DNA from: Defluviicoccus sp.
GTDB lineage: Bacteria > Pseudomonadota > Alphaproteobacteria > MPNO01
Direction: 5' to 3'
DNA: 63,891 nucleotides
Assembly (NCBI GenBank): GCA_028821395.1
Contig: JAPPGP010000013.1
Location: forward strand, 1-63,891
Under the pieces are notes generated by a model, which was given only the letters and a program-made list of their open reading frames with translations, was not told the DNA's origin and ran no database searches. Positions 11,428 through 19,724 of the stretch are shown piece after piece. Made by a program: the position numbers and the translations under genes. The stretch's first letter is position 1, and the number at the start of each line of letters is the position of its first letter.

Positions 11428-13500
11428 ATGCCGCTGGACGCAGCGCCCGAGATCGTTCCCTCGACCTGCCCGCACGATTGTCCGAGCGCCTGCGCGCTGG
11501 ACGTCGAGAGGCTGGATGCGCACACCATCGGGCGGGTACACGGCGCGAAGTCCAACCCCTACACGGCGGGCGTGGTCTGCGCCAAGGTCGCCCGCTATGC
11601 CGAGCGCGTGCACCACCCGGCCCGGCTGACCCGCCCGCTCAGGCGCGTCGGCGCCAGGGGGGAGGGGATCGGAGCCTTCGCGCCGATCGGCTGGGACGAG
11701 GCGCTGGACGAGGTCGCGGACCGGCTGAAGGCCACCGCCCGGGAATGGGGCAGCGAGGCGGTGTGGCCCTATTTCTATGCCGGCACTATGGGGCTGGTGC
11801 AGCGCGACGGCATCGACCGGCTGCGCCATGCGATGCGCTACGCCCGCCAGCACTCGACCTTCTGCGTGGCGCTCGCCGATGCCGGCTGGCGCGCCGGGGT
11901 GGGCGTCAAGTACGGCACGGACTCGCGCGAGATCCAGGATGCCGACCTCATCGTGGTGTGGGGCGGCAACCCGGTGAACACCCAGGTCAACGTGATGACC
12001 CATGTCGCGCGGGCGCGCAAGCAGCGCGGCGCGAAGCTGGTCGTCGTCGACCCCTACCGCACCGGCACGGCGGAGCAGGCCGACATGCATCTGGCGCTCC
12101 GCCCGGGCACCGACGGGGCGCTCGCCTGCGCGGTGATGCACGTGCTGTTCCGCGACGGCTGGGCCGACCGGGCGTTCATGCAGCGATACGCCGATTGCCC
12201 GGGCGCGCTGGAAGACCATCTGCAAACCCGCGGACCCGGATGGGCCGCCCGCATCACCGGCCTTTCCGTCGACGAGATCGAGGCCTTCGCAGCGCTCTAC
12301 GGCCGCACGGACCGCGCCTATATGCGGGTCGGCTACGGATTCACCCGTTCGCGCAACGGCGCGGCCAACATGCACGCGGTGACCTCCATCCCGACCGTTG
12401 CCGGCAAGTGGCGCCACCCTGGAGGCGGGGCGCTCTATTCCAACGCGGAGCTGTTCCCGGTCGACTTCACCCTGATCCGCGGCCTCGACGCGATGGACAA
12501 GTCCACCCGCGTGCTCGACCAGGCGCGCATCGGCCCGGTGCTCGCCGGCGATCCCCGCGACGGCACCGACCGGCATCCGGTCAAGGCGATGTTCATCCAG
12601 AACACCAACCCGATGATGGTGGCGCCGGAGACCCGCAAGGTGCGCGAGGGCTTCCTGCGCGAGGACCTGTTCGTCTGCGTCCACGAGCAGTTCATGACCG
12701 AGACCGCGGCGATGGCCGATATCGTGCTGCCGGCGACGACCTTCCTGGAGCATGACGACATCTACCTCGCCGGCGGGCACACCTATCTCCAGATCGCCCG
12801 GCGGGTTATCGAGCCGCTCGGGGCGTGCCGGTCCAACCACGAGGTGCTGTGCGGCCTCGCCGAGCGCCTCGGCGCCGACCATCCCGGGTTCCGCATGACG
12901 GCGTGGGAGATCGTCGACGCGACGCTGAGGGCCTCCGGCCTCGGCGATGCCGGGACGGCGGCCGAAGGACGCTGGATCGACTGCGCCAAGCCGTCGGCGG
13001 AGATGCGCTTCCTCGGCGGCTTCGGCCATGCGGACGGAAGATTCCGCTTCCGGCCGGACTGGTCCGCCGTTGGGCGCGACGCCGAGCGCATGCCCGCACT
13101 GCCGGACCATCTCGCGATCGTCGACGAGGCCGATGACGAGCACCCGTTCCGGCTGGTGACCGCGCCGGCGCGCAACTACCTCAACTCGAGCTTCACCGAG
13201 ACGCCGACCTCGCAGAAGCGGGAGAAACGGCCCACGATCAAGCTGCACCCCGCCGACCTGGCGGCCGCCGGCATCGGCGACGGCGACCGCGTGCAGGTGG
13301 GCAACCGGCGCGCCTCCATCGTCGTCCACGCCGAGGCGTTCGACGGTCTGCAGCGGGGCGTCGCGGTCATCGAGAGCCTGTGGCCCAACGCCGCGTTCGA
13401 GGAGGGGCTCGGGGTCAACGCGCTGGTGAGCGCCGATCCCGGCCCGCCCTATGGCGGCGCGGTCTATCACGACACCGCAATCTGGGTCCGGCCGGCCTGA
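11428..13500 (+). CDS. molybdopterin-dependent oxidoreductase (DMSO reductase family)
   Basis: The 690-residue protein carries an N-terminal [4Fe-4S] motif with Cys14, Cys18, Cys22 and Cys51 (CPHDCPSAC, VVCAKV). Molybdopterin-oxidoreductase and C-terminal dinucleotide-binding regions follow (FIQNTNP, DIVLPATTFLEHDD, PTIKLHPADL). No Tat signal is present, so it is probably cytoplasmic. It resembles the soluble formate dehydrogenase/uncharacterised molybdoenzyme branch; the substrate is unknown and no electron-transfer subunit adjoins it. ATG 11428 follows a purine-rich GGAGGCAAGCG. It heads a plus-strand run of SDR, VOC protein and SDR. Confidence 0.9.
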   Translation: MPLDAAPEIVPSTCPHDCPSACALDVERLDAHTIGRVHGAKSNPYTAGVVCAKVARYAERVHHPARLTRPLRRVGARGEGIGAFAPIGWDEALDEVADRLKATAREWGSEAVWPYFYAGTMGLVQRDGIDRLRHAMRYARQHSTFCVALADAGWRAGVGVKYGTDSREIQDADLIVVWGGNPVNTQVNVMTHVARARKQRGAKLVVVDPYRTGTAEQADMHLALRPGTDGALACAVMHVLFRDGWADRAFMQRYADCPGALEDHLQTRGPGWAARITGLSVDEIEAFAALYGRTDRAYMRVGYGFTRSRNGAANMHAVTSIPTVAGKWRHPGGGALYSNAELFPVDFTLIRGLDAMDKSTRVLDQARIGPVLAGDPRDGTDRHPVKAMFIQNTNPMMVAPETRKVREGFLREDLFVCVHEQFMTETAAMADIVLPATTFLEHDDIYLAGGHTYLQIARRVIEPLGACRSNHEVLCGLAERLGADHPGFRMTAWEIVDATLRASGLGDAGTAAEGRWIDCAKPSAEMRFLGGFGHADGRFRFRPDWSAVGRDAERMPALPDHLAIVDEADDEHPFRLVTAPARNYLNSSFTETPTSQKREKRPTIKLHPADLAAAGIGDGDRVQVGNRRASIVVHAEAFDGLQRGVAVIESLWPNAAFEEGLGVNALVSADPGPPYGGAVYHDTAIWVRPA

Positions 13501-13578
13501 GGTGGCGCTCGGTTGCCAGCCCGGGTCTGGCAGGGCAACCTGCCGCCACGCAACGCCCGCCCATCGAAGAGGATCGCC

Positions 13579-14310
13579 ATGCAGCTCGACGACAGGGTCG
13601 CCCTCGTGACCGGCGCGGCCTCCGGCTTCGGCGAAGGCATCGCCCGGCGCTACGCCGAAGAAGGCGCAAGCGTGGTCGTCGCCGATCTGAACGACCAGAC
13701 CGGCCGCAGGGTCGCGGACGAGATCGGCGGCGCCTACGTCCATGCCGACGTCGCGGACCGGGACGACGTGCGGGCCATGGTCGGAACCGCGGTCGAGCGC
13801 TACGGCCGGCTCGACGTGATGGTCAACAATGCCGGCGTCACCCATGTCAACCGGCCGATGCTGGAGGTCGGCGAGGAGGAGTTCGACCGCATCTTCCAGG
13901 TCAACGTGAAGGCGATCTATCTAGCGGCGATGGAGACGGTGCCGCTGATGCGCGAACAGGGCGGCGGCTGCATCATCAACACCGCGTCGACCGCCGGGCT
14001 GCGCCCGAGGCCCGGCCTGACCTGGTACAACGCGTCCAAGGGGGCGGTGATCACCATGACCAAGTCGATGGCCGCCGAGCTCGGCCCCGACAACATCCGG
14101 GTCAACGCGCTCTGCCCGGTCGCGGGCGACACCCCGCTGCTGCCGTCCTTCCTCGGCGCCAACAGTCGCGAGGCGTTCGAGGCGACGGTGCCGCTCGGCC
14201 GGCTCTCCACCTCCGAGGACGTCGCCAGGGCCGCGCTGTGGCTGGCGAGCGACGAGGCGAGCTTCATCACCGGGGTCGCGCTCGAGGTGGACGGCGGGCG
14301 CTGCGTGTAG
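13579..14310 (+). CDS. SDR family oxidoreductase
   Basis: A classical SDR of 243 residues, with VTGAASGFGEGIA as cofactor loop, NNAGVTH, catalytic Ser in NTASTAG and YNASK. The C-terminus EVDGGRCV matches 3-oxoacyl-ACP reductase/glucose dehydrogenase-like SDRs. ATG 13579 follows GAAGAGGA. It sits 78 bases after the molybdoenzyme and 25 bases before a VOC protein, so the products may oxidise successive intermediates of one route. The substrate is unknown. Confidence 0.88.
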   Translation: MQLDDRVALVTGAASGFGEGIARRYAEEGASVVVADLNDQTGRRVADEIGGAYVHADVADRDDVRAMVGTAVERYGRLDVMVNNAGVTHVNRPMLEVGEEEFDRIFQVNVKAIYLAAMETVPLMREQGGGCIINTASTAGLRPRPGLTWYNASKGAVITMTKSMAAELGPDNIRVNALCPVAGDTPLLPSFLGANSREAFEATVPLGRLSTSEDVARAALWLASDEASFITGVALEVDGGRCV

Positions 14311-14335
14311 CCGGGCAGCAACCAGGGAGGAACCC

Positions 14336-14791
14336 ATGATCGAGACCAAGGGCGTCGTGCATTTCACCATCCCGGTCACCGACCCGGAACGGAGCGAGAG
14401 ATTCTACGCCGAAGTGCTCGGGCTTGAGACCGTGCAGGTGGTGCCGCCGATCGGCATGGTGTTCATGAAGTCGGGCGACGACCACGTGATCCTGACCCGC
14501 AGCAAGACCCCGGTCGACCCCAACCCCGGCAACGAGTTCCTGATCCACCACGCGTTCCGGGTCGAGCTCGATGCCTATGACGACGCCAAGCGGCAGCTCG
14601 CCGAGCACGGGGTGGAGATCATCTTCGAGGAGGAACGCCACGAGGGGGTGTTCCACGGCCGGCAGTGCTATTTCCACGACCCGGACCGTAACGTGCTCGA
14701 GATCATCGCGCTCGAGAAGATCGGCGAAGGCTACGGCGATGCCGCGCGGCAGCCCGGCTTCTCGCCGTTCTCCGCGGGCGAGGGCGGTTAG
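14336..14791 (+). CDS. VOC family protein (glyoxalase/extradiol dioxygenase fold)
   Basis: The 151-residue protein has the paired beta-alpha-beta-beta-beta units of the vicinal oxygen chelate superfamily: HFTIPVTDPERSERFYAEVLGL at the start and the metal-ligand-type DPDRNVLEIIALEKI at the end. Such proteins bind a divalent metal and act as glyoxalases, epimerases, dioxygenases or fosfomycin-type thiol transferases. It is embedded between two SDR genes with short spacers (25 and 9 bases) and preceded by GGAGG, which supports co-translation in a catabolic unit. The exact reaction is unresolved. Confidence 0.85.
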   Translation: MIETKGVVHFTIPVTDPERSERFYAEVLGLETVQVVPPIGMVFMKSGDDHVILTRSKTPVDPNPGNEFLIHHAFRVELDAYDDAKRQLAEHGVEIIFEEERHEGVFHGRQCYFHDPDRNVLEIIALEKIGEGYGDAARQPGFSPFSAGEGG

Positions 14792-14800
14792 CCGGCGGCC

Positions 14801-15634
14801 ATGGGCGGCAAGCTGCGGGACCGGGTTGCCATCGTCGTCGGCGCGGGGTCGGTCGGACCCGGCTGGGGCAACGGCAAGGCGGCGGCGGTGCTGTTCGCCC
14901 GCGAGGGGGCGCGGGTGCTGGCCGTCGACATCGACGCCGACGCGGCGGGCGAGACCGCGGCGATCGTCGCCCGGGAGGGCGGCACGGCCGAGACCTTCAC
15001 CGCCGATGTCAGCCGCGCAGACGAGGTCCGGGCGATGGTCGATGCCTGCCTCGACCGGTTCGGCCGGATCGACGTGCTGCACAACAATGTCGGCATCGTC
15101 CAGCCCAGGCCAACCGCCGAGGTGGACGAGGCCGAGTGGGACCGCGTCTGCGCCGTCAACCTGAAGGGCATGTTCCTCGCCTGCCGCGCCGTCCTGCCGG
15201 CGATGGAACGGAACGCGTTCCGCGTGGACGAAGACGGGCGCCGGATCGGCCGCGGCGCCATCGTCAACATCTCCTCGGTCTCGGGCATCCGCTGGACCGG
15301 CGTGCCTTACGTCACCTATTCGGTGACCAAGGGCGCCGTCCTGCCGCTGACGCGGTCGATCGCGCTGGAATACGCCGCGCGCGGCATCCGCGCCAACGCA
15401 ATCCTGCCCGGGCTGATGAACACGCCGATGATCGTCGAGCCGCTGAAGGACGCCTATGGCGGCGGCGATGTCGGCCGGATGATCGAGGCGCGCGACGCCC
15501 AATGCCCCACCGGGTATATGGGCGACGGCTGGGACGTCGCCCGCGCCGCCCTGTTCCTCGCCAGCGACGACGCCCGCTACGTCACCGGCGCCGAGCTGGT
15601 GGTCGACGGCGGGATCAGCGCCAAGCTGGTGTAA
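14801..15634 (+). CDS. SDR family oxidoreductase with atypical cofactor loop
   Basis: A 277-residue SDR with NNVGIVQ, Ser in NISSVSG and the YSVTK catalytic pair, ending VVDGGISAKLV. The usual TGxxxGxG loop is replaced by VGAGSVGPGWGNG, with Thr changed to Val and extra Gly residues inserted. It still looks nucleotide-binding but may prefer a different cofactor geometry. The gene starts nine bases after the VOC protein and is the last of this four-gene run; it converges with the gene at 15675-16655. The substrate is unknown. Confidence 0.85.
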   Translation: MGGKLRDRVAIVVGAGSVGPGWGNGKAAAVLFAREGARVLAVDIDADAAGETAAIVAREGGTAETFTADVSRADEVRAMVDACLDRFGRIDVLHNNVGIVQPRPTAEVDEAEWDRVCAVNLKGMFLACRAVLPAMERNAFRVDEDGRRIGRGAIVNISSVSGIRWTGVPYVTYSVTKGAVLPLTRSIALEYAARGIRANAILPGLMNTPMIVEPLKDAYGGGDVGRMIEARDAQCPTGYMGDGWDVARAALFLASDDARYVTGAELVVDGGISAKLV

Positions 15635-15674
15635 GGAACCTTGGCGATCTGTCCGAATTTCCGGGCCACCTCGA

Positions 15675-16655
15675 CTAGCTGTCCCGGGTCGAGTCGTGGA
15701 ACAGGCTGTCGACCGGGATCGGCGCGTCGATCAGCCGCTGGTCGTGGGAATAGGCGATGAAGCGTTCGAGGTTGCTGCGGTTGGCGGCGATGCCGGTGGG
15801 CCAGGGGTCGGCGCCGAGCGCGGCGAGCTGGTCCTCGAACTCGTTGCGCGCGAATGCCAGCGTCGACCAGCCCGGGTCCTCGTAGAAGGCCCGGGCCTGC
15901 GCCTTGGCGTCCTCCCACAGCGACATCACGCAGCGCGCGAGCCAGGGGTGCTCCTCGATCAGATCCTTGCGCACCGCCATCAGGTGCATGATCGGGTAGT
16001 AGCCGTGCTTGGCGAAATAGGCCATCGATTCGGCCCGCCGGTCGGGGAACAGGGTGCGGATGCGCGCGCCTGCCTCCAGCACGGCGGGCGGCGGGTGCGG
16101 GTGGATCATCGCATCCGCCTCGCCCTCGACCAGCATGCGCCCGACATCCTCGTCGAGGGAGATGCGCTCGACCTCGATCTCCTTCTCGTCGCCGAGCGGC
16201 AGCACCTCGTCGTCGGCGACGACCCAGCGCACCGCGTCCCATGGCACGCCGTACTCGAATTTGAGGTCGCCCAGCGCCAGCACCGACATCGTCGTCTGGA
16301 AGGTGCGCAGGATCACCCGCCGGCCGATCAGGTCCTGCGGCTTTCCAATTCCCGAGGCCGCGTTGACGAAGATGTGGTTCTGCGAGAAAAGCCGGCGCGG
16401 GAACACCGGGATGCCGACGAAGGGCGCGCCGCGGGCGGTGGCGATCACGTGCGAGGACAGCGAGGTCTCGGCGATGTCGAACTCGCCGAATTCGAGAAAG
16501 CGGCGATGGCGGTCCACCCCGTCGCGCCGGGGCGGCGCCATGCCGACCTCGAGCGGCCTGAGCCGCACCCCCTCGGGCGGCTCGACCAGCCCCATGAAGA
16601 AGGGGACGTGGCGGTCGTAGCGTTCCAGCGCAATCGTGAGCTCGAGCTCGGCCAT
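15675..16655 (-). CDS. 4,5-dihydroxyphthalate decarboxylase-like protein
   Basis: The 326-residue protein is a homologue of the Pht5/OphC 4,5-dihydroxyphthalate decarboxylase group, which has a periplasmic-binding-protein-like fold. It has no signal peptide, so it is probably a cytoplasmic enzyme rather than a transport receptor. Shared blocks with the paralogue at 38381-39367 include LERYDRH, PVFPRRLFSQ and the GRML-EGE-DA-HP-PPP stretch. It is last in a minus-strand run after the MFS gene (50-base gap), which suggests uptake of a carboxylic acid followed by decarboxylation. The actual substrate is unknown. Confidence 0.8.
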   Translation of the reverse strand: MAELELTIALERYDRHVPFFMGLVEPPEGVRLRPLEVGMAPPRRDGVDRHRRFLEFGEFDIAETSLSSHVIATARGAPFVGIPVFPRRLFSQNHIFVNAASGIGKPQDLIGRRVILRTFQTTMSVLALGDLKFEYGVPWDAVRWVVADDEVLPLGDEKEIEVERISLDEDVGRMLVEGEADAMIHPHPPPAVLEAGARIRTLFPDRRAESMAYFAKHGYYPIMHLMAVRKDLIEEHPWLARCVMSLWEDAKAQARAFYEDPGWSTLAFARNEFEDQLAALGADPWPTGIAANRSNLERFIAYSHDQRLIDAPIPVDSLFHDSTRDS

Positions 16656-16705
16656 GCCGCTTCTCCCCCGGCTTGCCGATTATGGCGGGCCGGGGCGCAG
16701 GGCTG

Positions 16706-17896
16706 TCAACCGGCCGGGACCGGCCGGCGCGCGACGAATACGATGCCGATGGTAAGCACGGTGAAGCCGGCGGCGATCCAGAACACCGCGTCCGGCCGCC
16801 CGAGATCCATCATCCAACCGTAGAGCACCGGCGCCGTCCCGAGCCCCACGCTGAATCCGGTGGTCACGAAGCCGAACACCGCGCCGATGGAGCCCGCCGG
16901 GGTCAGCCGCTTCAACAGCACGTCGCGGCTCGGGTTGACGATGCCGCGGAACACGCCGGCGAGTCCAAACGCGGCGGCGACCAGCCAGAAGGCGAGCGCC
17001 CCGGTGGCGACGGCGATCAGCGCCGCGGCCGCCGCGGCGTAGCAGATGCCGAGCACCGCGTCGGGGCGGAGCGAGCGGTCGGCGACGATGCCGCCGGCGG
17101 CGACGCCGAGCCCGGTCAGCAGGTAGAACGCGGTCAGCAGCCCGCCCGCGAGCTCCGAGGTGACGCCGTAGATGGCGGTGAAGGCGACCACCGAGAAGCC
17201 GCTGATCCCGGCGCCCGCCGCCGCCGACAGCACATAGAAGCCGAAGAAGGAGAGGATGGTGCGGTCGAAGAGCAGGGTCCAGTCGGCGGCGCCGCGCTTC
17301 CTCTCGCGCGGGCGGTCGTCGCGCATGGCGGACGAGAACGCCGGCAGCACGGCGGCGAGGGCGAGCCCGGCCACCCCGGCGGCGACCAGCGCGGTGCGCC
17401 AGTCCCACAGGCTCGCGAGGAACAGCACGAAGACCGGCGCCGCCGCGAAGCCGAGCGAGCCGGCGAGCGAGTGGACGCTGAACGCGCGCCCCAGCCTGCG
17501 GTCGTCGACCGAGGACGACAGTAGCGCGAAATCGGCTGGGTGGAACACCGCGTTGCCGGCGCCGGCGACGATCATCGCCGCCATGATCGCCCAGAACGAC
17601 CCGGCGAAGCCGACGGCCGCGATCGCCGCCGCATTGACCGCGAGGCCTGTGATCAGCACGCCGCGCGCGCCGATCCGGTCGACCAGGAAGCCGATCGGCG
17701 TCTGCAACACCGCGGTCGCGATGTTGTAGGCCGCGACCGTCGAGCCCAGCGCGACGAAGCTGAGCCCGAGATCGTCGTGGATGGCGAGGAACAGCGGCGG
17801 CAAAGCGAGCTGGTAGAAGTGGCTGAGGAAATGGGCCGCCGAGATCAGCCCGACGGCGCGGACTTCGCGGCGGAGCGCCGTCGCGGTCGCCGTCAT
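16706..17896 (-). CDS. MFS transporter
   Basis: A 396-residue major facilitator with about 12 hydrophobic helices. The loop 2-3 signature is of the form GFLVDRIGARG (about residues 68-78) and a related motif occurs in the second half (GGIVADRSLRPD). It is an inner-membrane carrier of a small solute, driven by a proton gradient in most relatives. ATG 17896 (MTATATALRR) places a short basic N-terminus before helix 1. It sits between a tiny membrane protein and the dihydroxyphthalate decarboxylase-like gene, so its solute may be that enzyme's substrate. Confidence 0.88.
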   Translation of the reverse strand: MTATATALRREVRAVGLISAAHFLSHFYQLALPPLFLAIHDDLGLSFVALGSTVAAYNIATAVLQTPIGFLVDRIGARGVLITGLAVNAAAIAAVGFAGSFWAIMAAMIVAGAGNAVFHPADFALLSSSVDDRRLGRAFSVHSLAGSLGFAAAPVFVLFLASLWDWRTALVAAGVAGLALAAVLPAFSSAMRDDRPRERKRGAADWTLLFDRTILSFFGFYVLSAAAGAGISGFSVVAFTAIYGVTSELAGGLLTAFYLLTGLGVAAGGIVADRSLRPDAVLGICYAAAAAALIAVATGALAFWLVAAAFGLAGVFRGIVNPSRDVLLKRLTPAGSIGAVFGFVTTGFSVGLGTAPVLYGWMMDLGRPDAVFWIAAGFTVLTIGIVFVARRPVPAG

Positions 17897-17942
17897 CGGG
17901 CGGCCGGGCCGGGGAGACGGCTCGGACGAAAACCGGTTCGCT

Positions 17943-18122
17943 CTAGCTGCGCGTAGGTCCGCGCCGGCCACGAATCGCGAGAAGGCCGGCCACGATGGCG
18001 ATGGCCACCGCACCGGCGCCGATGCCGGCGACGATATCCACCGGGCCGCCGTGATGGGCGAGCGCGGTTCCAGGCGTCGCCATGGCGGCGAGCGCGAGGG
18101 TGCGAGCGATCCATTTGCTCAT
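17943..18122 (-). CDS. small secreted or membrane protein with His pair
   Basis: A 59-residue product translated from ATG 18122. It has a signal-like N-terminus (MSKWIARTLALAAMATPGTALA), then HHGGP, a Gly/Ala/Ile transmembrane helix (about residues 31-50) and a basic tail RGRRGPTRS. A GAGAGG precedes the start. The arrangement resembles the tiny DUF6732-like or HupE-N-terminus-like proteins with an exposed His motif, which could bind metal, but I cannot assign it. It lies in the 268-base space between eutA and the MFS gene, with gaps of 42 and 46 bases, in the same orientation. Its reading frame is plausible but short. Confidence 0.6.
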   Translation of the reverse strand: MSKWIARTLALAAMATPGTALAHHGGPVDIVAGIGAGAVAIAIVAGLLAIRGRRGPTRS

Positions 18123-18164
18123 TATCGGCCTCTCTCGGATTGCCGGAACGGCGAATTCGCCCCG

Positions 18165-19721
18165 TCACGCCGCGACATGCGAGGCGGCGGAGGCCCGGGC
18201 GCTGGCATCGGGGGTGGAGAACAGCAGCGACTTGATGATCAGCGGCACCACCTCGGTCGGGTGGATCATCGCGCCGATATCGACATAGTCGAGATCCTTG
18301 AGCTCGACCCCGTCGACCGAGACGATGTCGACGCCCACGTCGAACTCGTCCTTGAGGATGTGGCCGATTGTGCGTCCGGTATCGCCCTCCATCATCAGGA
18401 CGATGGGCCGCCCTTCGGAGAGCACGCCACGGAGCCCGGCGCACAGCCCGCTCGCTAGGTCGTGCAGCCTTCCGTGCAGCGGCAGCCCCTGCCAGCGGAA
18501 GGCGAGCGCGACGTTGGTCTCCTTGGGGTCGATGTCGTTGCGCAGAAGCGCGGCGCCGATCTCGGCCTCGACGACGGCCGGATCGATGTCGCCCGAGAGC
18601 TCGGCGCGGATGCGCACCACCGGCACGTTGCGCAGCGGCAGCGCCGCCTCGTCCGAAACCATGATGGTGTTGCCCGAGACCTGCACCGAGAACTGCGAGG
18701 CGCCGACCACGGTGGCGCGGATTCCCTGGCCCGGGTCGTAGACCGGGTAGGGGATGCGAGCCTCGGTGAGCGCATGGTGGAGGTGATGGGCGAGCGACTT
18801 GCCGAGATCGCCATGCGCCGCCGCCTCGCGCTCGTAGACGTATTCCGAGACCCCGCCCGAGAACGCGATCACCTCGGGACGGGGCGCGGCCGCGAGCGGC
18901 GCCGTCACCATGAGATCGCGGGCGAGCGAATCCGGCTCCTCCTGGCGGATCGCGCCCACCAGGACGTCCACCATGCGTCGCACCAGCGCCCGCCGGTCGC
19001 CGGCCTCTAGCACGGCGCCCGGGGTCAGCGAGATACCGATGTCGCGGGCGATCTCAAGCGCCGGGCCCTCGATGCGGATCAGCGCGCCGTCGGCGTCATG
19101 CGCGAGCAGCCGCCCGCCCACCGCGACCGCGGCGGTCGAGACGATCTCGCCCCCCCGGCACAGCGCGAACTTGGTGGTGCCGCCGCCGATGTCGACGTTG
19201 AGAAAAACCTTGTCCTCGGTCTTCGACAGCCTGACCGCGCCGGAGCCGTGCGCCGCCATCACCGATTCGAGGTTGTGGCCGGCCGACGCGCAGACGAACT
19301 TCCCGCTCTCCTCGGCGAACAGATCGGCGATGGCGCGCGCGTTGACCCGCTTGAGCGCCTCGCCGGTGAGGATCACCGCGCCCGAATCGATGTCGTCCGG
19401 GCTGAGACCGGCGGCGTCGAACGCGCCCTCGAAGAACGTCTTGAGCGCGTCCGCGTCGATCGTGTAGTCCGGCCGGTACGGGGTGAGCAGGATCGGCGAG
19501 CGCCACAGCACGTCGCGCGCGACGACCACGAAGCGGCTCGACAGCGCCTCAGACAGGCGCTGCAAATGCACGCGGGCGAACATCAGATGCGAGGTCGACG
19601 ACCCCACGTCGACGCCGACCGTGGTCAGCTCGACATTGTCGGCCTTCCAGATGGTGTCGCGGATGAACGCCGCCTCGCGCTCCGAGGCCGGGTGGAAATG
19701 GGCGTAGTCGAGCTCGTGCAT
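18165..19721 (-). CDS. eutA: EutA-like ethanolamine ammonia-lyase reactivating factor
   Basis: The 518-residue protein has an actin/Hsp70-type ATPase fold with phosphate loops VGVDVGSSTSHLMF (about residues 35-48) and NVDIGGGTTKFALC. The rest matches EutA, which exchanges damaged adenosylcobalamin on ethanolamine ammonia-lyase. It is some 50 residues longer than the enterobacterial protein. No eutB, eutC or microcompartment genes occur in the window. The partner upstream is a bicupin of the family that databases name ethanolamine ammonia-lyase-activating, only three bases away. The real client enzyme may be elsewhere or different. Confidence 0.85.
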   Translation of the reverse strand: MHELDYAHFHPASEREAAFIRDTIWKADNVELTTVGVDVGSSTSHLMFARVHLQRLSEALSSRFVVVARDVLWRSPILLTPYRPDYTIDADALKTFFEGAFDAAGLSPDDIDSGAVILTGEALKRVNARAIADLFAEESGKFVCASAGHNLESVMAAHGSGAVRLSKTEDKVFLNVDIGGGTTKFALCRGGEIVSTAAVAVGGRLLAHDADGALIRIEGPALEIARDIGISLTPGAVLEAGDRRALVRRMVDVLVGAIRQEEPDSLARDLMVTAPLAAAPRPEVIAFSGGVSEYVYEREAAAHGDLGKSLAHHLHHALTEARIPYPVYDPGQGIRATVVGASQFSVQVSGNTIMVSDEAALPLRNVPVVRIRAELSGDIDPAVVEAEIGAALLRNDIDPKETNVALAFRWQGLPLHGRLHDLASGLCAGLRGVLSEGRPIVLMMEGDTGRTIGHILKDEFDVGVDIVSVDGVELKDLDYVDIGAMIHPTEVVPLIIKSLLFSTPDASARASAASHVAA

Positions 19722-19724
19722 GGT

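Noticed and set aside
10294-13845. Minus-strand open frame of 1183 residues
   Set aside because: Antisense to the molybdoenzyme and out of frame with the oxygenase; composition is that of a shadow frame.
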